Below, piece by piece: positions 35,225 to 44,533 of a DNA stretch of 64,000 nucleotides. Source of the DNA: Plazaster borealis (lineage: Eukaryota > Echinodermata > Asteroidea > Forcipulatida > Labidiasteridae); the NCBI GenBank assembly GCA_021014325.1, contig CM037470.1:7791147-7855146 (forward strand), read 5' to 3'. The translations under genes and the position numbers were made by a program. Each line of letters begins with the position of its first letter. Positions within the stretch are counted from its first letter, which is position 1. The notes below the pieces were generated by a model. That model searched no databases, was not told where the DNA came from, and saw only the letters and a program-made list of their open reading frames with translations.

Positions 35225-36257
35225 TTTGTCTTTTATTCCACAGTTCAACTTCTTCCAAGAATCCCCTTTGACTGTTCATGATCAAGAATTCATTGTAAAC
35301 AAATTCTCCATTTTTGCCCAACATCATCGTGTCAATATAATCAAAGACTCTCTCCATGACATCTCTCCAGCTGTCCATACCAGGGTACATCCTACCATGA
35401 ATACTATTCACAGTATGTACAGAACATATCACAAGAACGATGGAATGACAAATGTGCTGCTCTTGCCATTCTCTATGTGATCGTAGCCAGTGGAGACATC
35501 TTGTTAGCAAATCACCCTGTTCTGTTATCAGTTCCAGTTCATTTAGTTGTTGTTTGCCAATCTCCCCTGCTGATAGATCTTCTTGCTTTGAGGACTCCTT
35601 CTCCAGCTTGCTGCCTTTTTTCTGCTTTTGCAGATCTGTGAGGTTTTGAACCAATTGCTGCTGGGTCTTAATGAGAACATTAAGATTCTCCATGTACTGC
35701 TCATGATATACAGGCTCCTTTACCAGTATGGTTTGTGGAACTAACACTTGCAAATCATCAACTAACATTTGTTGATAGTAGTATACACTTTCAGTCATGT
35801 ACCACTTTGTATCATACTTTCCGACAGGTAAAGGATGATAACGATATCCTCCTACCACTGCTATTCCAAGCTTGTTCAATGTTTCCAGTAGTGTATATTG
35901 AGCCTTTTCCATTTTGTCATGATGCTGTTTCTCTGATACCTTGGTGTCTGTTTTTACTTGAGCTTCATCAACAAATTTCATCCTTTGCAGATTCAGCTTC
36001 AATGACACCAAGTGAATCTTACTCAAAAGAACATCTAATTCTGACAAGTCTTCTGGTGGACGCCGATCCAGTGGTCTGAAAAATGCTCTTTGTTTTACAC
36101 TTGTAGCCATTTCTTGTTGGAGGTTTACAAGCTGTTTCTGCTTCTTGATCAATTTCTCCATCAATGAATGTAACTGATCAGGAAGAATCTCTGTTGTTAA
36201 CGGAATTGAGAGATCATAAATTTCATTTGAGATATGCATCACATCCTTCAGAAGAGA
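35225..36257 (-). CDS. Module long exon A
   Basis: 1033 bp, phase 0 to 1, between TTATTTGTAG and the strong donor GTAAGAAC; 344 codons. Not a family I recognise. The product starts SLLKDVMHISNEIYDLS. It has an N-terminal coiled-coil-like stretch (LMEKLIKKQKQLVNLQQEMA), a conserved central part with GKYDTKWYMTES and YHEQYMENLNVLIKTQQQL (again helical), a Lys/Glu/Ser linker, and a C-terminal part with CHSIVLVICSVHTVNSIHGRMYPG and FLEEVELWNKRQ. No signal peptide or clear membrane helix. If the donor is ignored the frame runs 13 more codons (SKNKLITDGLLFQ) to a stop at 35184, so a terminal-exon reading cannot be excluded. Confidence 0.7.
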
Positions 36258-36592
36258 CTACAAATAAACCAGAACAGTTTTGAAATGAGTAAACAAGTTA
36301 TGGAAGAAACATAATGTAAAAGATGAAGGGACAAACGGAAAGGGAACTCAGGGTTGGGAAAACTATCCGAGTTTCAGTTTGAACAGTGAGTCAGCTGTAA
36401 TAAGTATTGGCTTGTGAAGCTATTTACATGTAAATATAGCTGAGGGATCAAGGCTTACTTAAGTGTTTGTTATAGATTGGTTAATAAGGTTGACCAAAAA
36501 AAATTAAGTTTATAAGTTTCAACCGAAGGGAGCTGCTTTCAGAGTGGTGGATTGTTTGGTGAGAGACAAGTTACCATGACTTTGTGTCTCAC

Positions 36593-37062
36593 CTGAGTTG
36601 GGTCAACTTGCAGTGAGTGTCTCACCCCAATTGGGTCATCTTGCAGTGAGTGTCTCACCCCAATTGGTTCATCTTGCAGTGAGTGTCTCACCCCAATTGG
36701 GTCATCTTGCAGTGAGTGTCTCACCTCAATTGGGTCATCTTGCAGTGAGTGTCTCACCCCAATTGGGTCATCTTGCAGAGAGTGTCTCACATCAATTGGG
36801 TCATCTTGCAGTGAGTGTCTCACCTCAATTGGGTCATCTTGCAGTGAGTGTCTCACATCAATTGGGTCATCTTGCAGAGAGTGTCTCACATCAATTGGGT
36901 CATCTTGCAGAGAGTGTCTCACCTCAATTGGGTCATCTTGCAGTGAGTGTCTCACCTCAATTGGGTCATCTTGCAGAGAGTGTCTCACATCAATTGGGTC
37001 ATCTTGCACTTGCAGTGGGTGACTTTCAGCTGAAAATGTCACATGTTTCCATTCCTCAGAAG
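36593..37062 (-). CDS. Module short exon b with 13 tandem 33-bp units
   Basis: 470 bp, phase 1 to 0, between TATTTTAAAG and the consensus donor CAG/GTGAGA. After ASEEWKHVTFSAESHPLQVQ come 13 units of the pattern DDPIxVRHSLQ, where x is E, D or G; the last unit reads DPTQ. Each unit therefore has GTGAGA in the same place, but only the last is preceded by CAG. The repeat is acidic/basic alternating and unlike any domain I know. Copies differ only at the x codon and few other sites, indicating recent expansion. The frame stays open on the opposite strand too, because the unit is a multiple of three. Confidence 0.65.
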
Positions 37063-37220
37063 CTTTAAAATATAAAAAAGACATAAGTTAGTCTCTTCAT
37101 ATTTCTGTTCTTCTTAAACCAGGTACAATCATTTACAAAATTTGACGAAAGACAAGCTTTGAAAAAAATCAATATCATCACCACATTTCTTCCCATTTCC
37201 AAAACACACATTTTACTTAA

Positions 37221-37602
37221 AGGGACACGTTGCCTTGGATCAGGCGAGTTGGTCTATGAAAAGCGTTTATAACCGTTTGTTGTAAAATGCATATGGTTAG
37301 AAAGATGTTTTAAAAGTAGAATACAATGATCAACACAAGTATGCCTCGAAATTGCGTGGTTTTCCTTTTACTTTGCGAACTAAGACGGTCCGCCATTTTG
37401 TGGAGTCAAAAATTTGACTCTACAAAATGGCGTTCCGTGTTAGTTTACGATGTAAAAGGAAAACCACGCAATTTCGAGGCATATTTGTGTTGATCATTAT
37501 ATTCTACTTTTAAAACATCATTCTAACCATATGCATTTCATAACAAATGGTTTCAAAGGCTTTTCATAGACCAACTCACCTGATCCAAGGCAATGTGTCC
37601 CT
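37221..37602. mobile_element. TTAA-flanked foldback MITE
   Basis: 382 bp, almost entirely two inverted arms of about 180 bp beginning AGGGACACGTTGCCTTGG and its near-copy at the right. TTAA at 37217-37220 and 37603-37606. The paralogous sites at 41027-41030 and 41397-41400 have one TTAA and no insert, directly showing a TTAA duplication (piggyBac/Kolobok-like target). Confidence 0.85.
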
Positions 37603-37734
37603 TTAATATAGAATACAAAACCTTGGATATTTATTTGTATTCCCTATATTAATTGTTGTGTTCAAAAATTGAAATCTATAGTAAAAATCCAAGAGTTCAC
37701 CCAGATAGTAAATGTAATTTGAGCTATAATATTA

Positions 37735-38085
37735 TTTGTGTTTTACCCATACATCGACGTGTATAAAGCACTGTATACTCATTACTTTCACAGAGTCATG
37801 AAAACAAATCCACAGGCATATTACTCAGATGGAATTTGACCCCCCCCCCCCCCACCACGTTTGCAATTATAGAGCAGGTGTCTCATGGGCAATCTCTGTG
37901 GTCTAATGGTAACACTTCTGCTTTAGAATGGCAAAGGTCTTGGGTTCAAATCCCACCAGAGTAATATGCCTGTGGGATATTTTCACAGGACTCGGGAATG
38001 AACAGAGTATACAGTGCTTTGTGTTTTACCCATACACTGATGTGTGTTAAAACACACATCATCAGTGTATGGGTAAAACGCAAAT
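37735..38085. repeat. Inverted pair of tRNA-derived SINEs (copy in block B)
   Basis: The plus-strand unit has a tRNA-like head (GGTCTAATGGTAACACTTC, GGTCTTGGGTTCAAATCCC) followed by GAGTAATATGCCTGTGG and GAGTATACAGTGCTTTGTG. A second unit to its left is inverted (GAGTTTAC/TATACTC, CACAGGCATATTACTC), its head replaced by a C-run (37840-37853). The anticodon arm is poorly formed, so this is not a functional tRNA. The same pair lies at 41155-41870. Confidence 0.6.
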
Positions 38086-38197
38086 ACTATACTTTATTCC
38101 TGATCCAAATTTAATATTTATCGAACTGAATTGTTAAATGTTTACGGTGTGATCCTTCACTGAAATAATAAACCATGAGTAATAAGTTTGTTCTTAC

Positions 38198-39227
38198 TTT
38201 GTCTTTTATTCCACAATTCAACTTCTGCCAAGAATCTCCTTTGACGGTTCATGATCATGAATTCATAGTGAACAAATACTTCGTCTACTTCTCTGCCATA
38301 CATCATCCTCTTATGTAGTATAGTAGCAATTGCATCGTTCATGACATCTCTCCATCTTTCCATACTAGGGTACATCCTACCAATAATAGTATTCAAAGTA
38401 TGTACAGAACATATCATAATAACGATGGAATGACAAATGTGCTGCTCTTGCCATCCAGTATGTGATCGTAACCACTGAAGACATCTTGTTAGCAAATAAG
38501 TTAGTTCTGTTATCAGTTCCAGTTCATTTAGTTGATGTTTGCCAATCTCCCCTGCTAATAGATCATCTTGCTTAGAGGACTCCTTCTCCAGGTTGCTGTC
38601 TTTTTTCTGCTTTAGCAGATCTGTGAGGTTTTGAACCAATTGCTGCTGGGTATTAATGAGCACATTCAGATTCTTCATGTACTGCTCATGATATTCAGGC
38701 TCCTCTATCAGTATGGTTTGTGGGACTAATGCTTGCAAATCATCAACTAATATTTGTTGACAGTAGTATGCACTTTCTGTCATGTACCACTTTGTATCAT
38801 ACTTTCCGACAGGTAAAGGATTATAGAGATATCCTCCTTCCACTGCTATTCCAAGCTTGTTCAATGTTTTATGTAGTGTAAATTGAGCCTTTTCCATTTT
38901 GTCATGATGCTTTTTCTCTGATACCTTGGTGTATGCTTTCACTTGAGCTTCTTCAACAGATTTCATCCTTTTCAGACTCAGCTTCAATGACACTAAGTGA
39001 ATCTTACTCACAAGAACATCTAATTCTAACAAGTCTTTTGATGGATGTGGATCCAGTTGACTGTCAGTTGATCTTTGTTTTACACTTGTAGCCATTTCTT
39101 GTTGTAGGTTTACAAACTGTTTCTGCTCCTTGATCAATTTCTTTAATGAATGAAACTGATCATGAAGACTCTCTGTATTTACCGGAATTGAGAGATCACC
39201 AATTTCCTTTGAGATATGCCACACAAC
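38198..39227 (-). CDS. Module long exon B
   Basis: Paralogue of exons A and C, with the same signatures (GKYDTKWYMTES, QQMLVDDLQ-like QQILVDDLQ, FLAEVELWNKRQ). The acceptor used by A and C (TTTGTAG) is lost: the site is now a run of T ending CTCTTCTGAAG. If CTGAAG is the new AG, the exon starts 12 bases further in, is 1030 bp, and keeps phase 0 to 1, so the frame survives. Donor GTAAGAAC is conserved. A 13-codon extension past the donor (SKNKLITHGLLFQ, stop 38157) is also conserved. Confidence 0.7.
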
Positions 39228-40794
39228 CTTCAGAAGAGAAAAAAAAAAATCAGAACAGTTTTGAAATCAGTAAACAAGTTATGGAAGAAACGTAGTGTAA
39301 GAGATGAAGGGACAAACGGAAAGGGAACTCAGGGTTGGGAAAACTATCCGAGTTTAAACAGCGAGTCAAATGTAAGAAGTCTTGTCTTGTGAAGCTATTT
39401 AAACATAGCTGAGAGATCAAGGCTTACTTAAGTGTTTGTTATAGATTGGTTAATAAGGTTGACCAATAACAATTAAGTTATAAGTTTCAACCAAAGGAAG
39501 CTGCTTTTAGAGTGGTGGATTGTTTAGTGAGAGACAAGTTACTATGACTTTGTCAAGCTATAGGGCCTATCCAACAATGTAGCTTATAACTTAACTTAAG
39601 CCATGTAAAAATAAATTACATCATTATGATATCATCGAGTATCAAATTACATCACTTCACATTTTCCTGAACTACATAACACAAATATAATAATCCTTGC
39701 AACATATTGAAGATCGTATCTGATCATGCCCAAATATAACACCTTATCGTTCCCAGTGGGGTCTCATAAAGTGATTTCCACCATCATACATTTGGCAGGA
39801 TTTAGTTAATTTCGATAGCATAAGACCATTCAACTAGATTATTAATAGCAAGTTGATTATTGAGTGCCGATTAGATTGTCAGAATTTAACTAGTGTCTAC
39901 ATATTTGAAAGTGTGCTTTTAATCAGACTGTTCAACATCATTGGTCTGCCAAGAAACTGAAGGGTCTCAATCTTATCCCCTTTGAGACTCCCGCATTGGG
40001 CAATAACCAACCAGAAAGGGCAGAATTAAAGCAAACACATTGTTTAGTGAGGTATGTGGAGACACCATGTACATAAAACTCTCTCTGAGTTCTAAAAAGA
40101 GCCAGTAGTTTGACAAGTCAATGTTTCCATCAGTAAGCTCTGATCATCTTCTGGAGATCACTGGACTCTGTTATACTGCTTAAATCCTACCAAAGAGGTG
40201 CAGAAAGGTAGGAACTGCAATAGGACAAGTTTGGCAGGGGTGAGAGTTTGCTGAAAAGAAGTCTGAAACTGTGATCCAAATTAACGAGGTACGTTGAAAT
40301 GATGGCATTTCCACTTTTCAGTAACCCCTGGAGTTTTGGGGGAGTATCCTCAGCGCTAGAGAAGTAGATCAAAGAGCAGGATTTCTTTGTTCTGAAGAAA
40401 ATATCAGCTAGTTTTTCCACTCAGCAGACATAAAAAAAGTCTGAATTCAGATAAAACTCTGACATTTCTCATCCCTGGCTTGGGCTTGCTTGATGATGGG
40501 TATAGGCAGGAACTTAATAGCTACATTATAATAAAAATGAATTAAAACATGCAGCTTGTCATTTAAAAAACCAAAAGTACATTGTACACAAAATATATAA
40601 AAAAATAACCTAGATGGTAATTTAATAACCAGATAGCGCTGGGAATCTTAAAAGATTTTCCGTCCACCCTGATGGGATTATTTTCAGCAGTATCTATTTG
40701 ATATTAACCAGTTAGACTGACACTTAAACTACCAAAGTTATAAAGTGGCATCAGCTATTGGATACAAAAAATATTGAATCAGAGAGTGTCTCAC

Positions 40795-40895
40795 CTGAGT
40801 CAGGTCATCTTGCAGTGAGTGTCTCACCTCAATTGGGTCATCTTGCAGTGATTGGTCTTTGGCAGAAAATATCACATGTTTCTTTTTCCTAGAAG
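40795..40895 (-). CDS. Module short exon c with two 33-bp units
   Basis: 101 bp, phase 1 to 0, between TATTTTAAAG and CAG/GTGAGA. Product: A, then SRKKKHVIFSAKDQSLQ, one DDPIEVRHSLQ unit and a final DDLTQ. Has the CAG-type last unit as in exon b. Lies between long exons C and B and matches both in phase. Confidence 0.65.
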
Positions 40896-40922
40896 CTTTA
40901 AAATATTAACAAAACATAACTC

Positions 40923-41666
40923 AGTCCTTTCATAATATCTGTTCTTCTTATGACCAGTTACATTTACAAAATTTCGTCAATATCGTCACCACATTTCTTC
41001 CCATTTCCAAAAACACACATTTTAAATTAATACAGAATACAAAACCTTTGATATTTATTTTGATTCCTAAATTAATTGTTGTGTTCAAAAATTGAAATTT
41101 ATAGTAAAAATCTAAGAGTTTACCCAGATAATAAATGTAATTTGAGCTATATTATTATTTGTGTTTTTACCCATACATCGATGTGTATAAAGCACTGTAA
41201 ACTCAGTACTTTCACAGAGTCATGAAAACAAATCCACAGGCATATTACTCAGATGGAATTTGACCCCCCCCCCACCACGTTTGCAATTATAGAGTCCTTT
41301 CATAATATCTGTTCTTCTTATGACCAGTTACATTTACAAAATTTCGTCAATATCGTCACCACATTTCTTCCCATTTCCAAAAACACACATTTTAAATTAA
41401 TACAGAATACAAAACCTTTGATATTTATTTTGATTCCTAAATTAATTGTTGTGTTCAAAAATTGAAATTTATAGTAAAAATCTAAGAGTTTACCCAGATA
41501 ATAAATGTAATTTGAGCTATATTATTATTTGTGTTTTTACCCATACATCGATGTGTATAAAGCACTGTAAACTCAGTACTTTCACAGAGTCATGAAAACA
41601 AATCCACAGGCATATTACTCAGATGGAATTTGACCCCCCCCCCCCACCACGTTTGCAATTATAGAG
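40923..41666. repeat. Recent 370-bp tandem duplication
   Basis: Two nearly identical units start AGTCCTTTCATAATATC at 40923 and 41293 and contain one inverted SINE each. They differ mainly in the length of the C-run. Not present in blocks A and B. Confidence 0.85.
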
Positions 41667-41870
41667 CAGGTGTCTTATGGGCAATCTCTGTGGTCTAATG
41701 GTAACACTTCTGCTTTAGAATGGCAAAGGTCTTGGGTTCAAATCCCACCAGAGTAATATGCCCATGGGATTTTTTCACAGGACTCGGGAATGAACAGAGT
41801 ATACAGTGCTTTGTGTTTTACTCATACACTGATGTGTGTTAAAACACACATCATCAGTGTATGGGTAAAA
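41155..41870. repeat. SINE pair of block C (left unit doubled)
   Basis: Inverted SINE bodies at about 41155-41270 and 41520-41640 (doubled by the tandem duplication) and the plus-strand SINE with tRNA-like head at 41680-41830. Homologous to 37735-38085. Confidence 0.6.
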
Positions 41871-41985
41871 TGCAAATATAATTCTTTATTCCTGATGCAA
41901 ATTTAACATTTATTGAACTGCATGAAATGTTTATAGTGTATCCTTCACTGAAAAAATAAGCCATCAGTAACAAGTTTGTTCTTAC

Positions 41986-43015
41986 TTTGTCTTTTATTCC
42001 ACAGTTCAACTTCTGCCAAGAATCTCCTTTGACTGTGCATGATCTCTTTTTCATTGTAAACAAATTCTCCTCCACCGCCATACATCATCATCCTATCCAG
42101 TGAACGTCTCCAGCTTCTAATATGTAAGGACATCCTACAATGAATACAATTCACAGTATGTGCAGAACATATCACAATAACGATGGCATGCCAATGGTAA
42201 GGCTCATGCCGATCTCTATGTAATTCTAGCAAGTAGAGACATCTTGTTAGCAAATCACCCTGTTCTGTTATCAGTTCCAGTTCATTTAGTTGTTGTTTGC
42301 CAATCTCCCCTGCTGATAGATCATCTTGCTTAGAGGACTCCTTCTCCAGCTTGCTGCCTTTTTTCTGCTTTAGCAGATCTGTGAGGTTTTGAACCAATTG
42401 CTGCTGGGTCTTAATGAGCACATTCAGATTCTTCATGTACTGCTCATGATATACAGGCTCCTTTACCAGTATGGTTTGTGGAACTGACGCTTGCAAATCA
42501 TCAACTAACATTTGTTGATAGTAGTATACACTTTCGGTCATGTACCATTTTGTATCATACTTTCCAACAGATAAAGGATAATGATATCTTGCTGCTATTC
42601 CATGCTTGATCAATGTTTCCTGTAGTTCATACTGAGCCTTTTCCATTTTGTCCTGATGCAGTTTCTCTGATACCTTGGTATCTGTTTTCACTTGAGCTTT
42701 ATCAACAGATTTCACCCTTTGCAGATTCAGCTTGAATGACACCAAGTGAATCTTACTCAAAAGAACATCTAATTCTAACCAGTCTTCTGATGTATGTGGA
42801 TCCAGTAGTCTGTCAGTTGCTCTTTGTTTTAGTCTGTCAGCTGCTCTTAGTTTTACACTTGCAGCCATTCCTTGTTGGAGGTTTGAAAGCTGTTTCTGCT
42901 CCTTGATTAATTTCCCCATCAATGAAGGTAACTGATCAGGAAGAATCTCTGTTGTTACCAGAAATGAGAGACCATGAATTTCGTTTGAGATGTGCCTCAA
43001 ATCCTTCAGAAGAGA
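41986..43015 (-). CDS. Module long exon C
   Basis: 1030 bp, phase 0 to 1, between TTATTTGTAG and GTAAGAAC; 343 codons. Same domain plan as exon A: SLLKDLRHISNEIHGLS, coiled-coil-like LMGKLIKEQKQLSNLQQ, GKYDTKWYMTES, YHEQYMKNLNVLIKTQQQL, FLAEVELWNKRQ. It carries a short internal duplication (AADRLKQRATDRL) after residue 55 and lacks a few residues before the GKYDTKW block. Its C-terminal section (SLHIRSWRRSLDRMMMYGG) has diverged most among the three. As with A and B, reading past the donor gives 13 more codons and a stop at 41945. Confidence 0.7.
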
Positions 43016-43213
43016 CTACAAATAAATCAGAACAGTTTTGAATTGAGTAAAGAAGTTATGGAAGAAACACAATGTAAGAGATGGTTTGAAGTGACAAATG
43101 CAAAGGAAACTCAGGGTTGGGAAAACTATCCGAGTTTTAACAGGGAGTCAAATGTAAGAAGTCTTGTCTTGTGAAGCTATTTAAACATAGCTGAGAGATC
43201 AAGGCTTACTTAA

Positions 43214-43548
43214 AGGCCCTGTACACTATTGGTAAGATCGAAAAACACAAATGTTCACAGATTCACACATAATTTCAATGATTTAAAGTAAGTAATGGTT
43301 GAAAGGGTTCGTTAAAATATTTCTGCCTAAAATGCTATCGTTTCTGAGAAATGAGTAAAACAATAGTTTTTATCACGCGCGATATTTTGAAAAAACAGAA
43401 AACACATAAGGTCTCTTTTCACTATTTTCTCGTGATTTCGATGACCAATTGAACTCAAACTTTCACAGGTTTGTTTGTTCATGCATATGTTGAATCACAC
43501 AAAATATGGACACTGATTTTGAGCTGTTACCAAAAGTGTACAATACCT
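43214..43548. mobile_element. Second TTAA-flanked MITE
   Basis: 335 bp with inverted ends AGGCCCTGTACACTATTGG and the complement of AGGTATTGTACACTTTTGG. TTAA at 43210-43213 and 43549-43552. Empty paralogous sites with single TTAA at 36459-36462 and 39428-39431. A different family from the one at 37221. Confidence 0.85.
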
Positions 43549-44533
43549 TTAAGTGTTTGTTATAGATTGGTTAATAAGGTTAACCAATAACAATTAAGTT
43601 TATAAGTTTCAACCAAAGGAAGCTGCTTTTGGAGTGGTGGATTGTTTGTTGAGAGACAAGTAACCATGATCTTGTCAAGCTATAGGGCCTATCCAACAAT
43701 TATAACTTAACTTAGCCATGTAAAATACATTACGTCATTAGTCATCAGATATCAAATTACTTCACTTCACAATTTCCTGAACTACATGACACAAATTTAT
43801 AGCCCTTGCAACATTTTAAAGATCGTGATTTCCACCTTTTTGATAGCAATAGACCATTCAACTAGATTATTAATTGCAAGTTGATTATTGAGTGCCGAAT
43901 AGATTGTCAGAATTTAATTAGAGTCTACATATTTGAAAGTGTGCATTTAATCAGACCGTTTAACATCATTTGGTCAATGCCAAGAAACTGAAGGGTCTCA
44001 ATCTTTTGCATCAGGTGATAGATTTGATGGTGTGGTGTGATTTGACTGAGCGCCTGACAGCAACCACTCAAATCAGCTCTGTATTTGTTTGCTAATTTCT
44101 TAGTATATTGCTCATTTTGTGTTCTTATTCTTATACAACTGGATTTGTTACTACACCTGAAATCTACAGGACTTTTTCTGTGTATCCTGGAGTCATTTGA
44201 GTTGTGAAAATAGTGTTTTTCTGTTGGAATTTTTCACTGTCTCAGTTGAAAATTCTGGTGTACAAAGCTAACACACACTTTGGTGGCTGCATGCTGTGCA
44301 GTCAGCCACCTCGACAATGGACATTGTTCTCCCATCTGGGGACAATGGAGGTAAGTATCCTTTTTATTCTCTCCCTGCTTGCTAGACCATTGTACTGCAC
44401 TGACTCATCTGTGGTCAGCTTTGTTCCATCAGCATCAATTGTGCTTGGTGCTTGCATTCTGCCAAAGACACAGCTAGGATTCATCCTGCATCGGAAATAT
44501 CTGAAATGCCCCGTTTCCTATTACGACAACTAA

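Noticed and set aside
36598..37068. 156-codon plus-strand ORF through the 33-bp array
   Set aside because: A 33-bp period keeps both strands open; the minus strand has splice sites and matching phase, the plus strand does not.
37886..37965. Functional tRNA gene
   Set aside because: A- and B-box-like parts are present but the anticodon arm is irregular; duplicated with a SINE body in both blocks.
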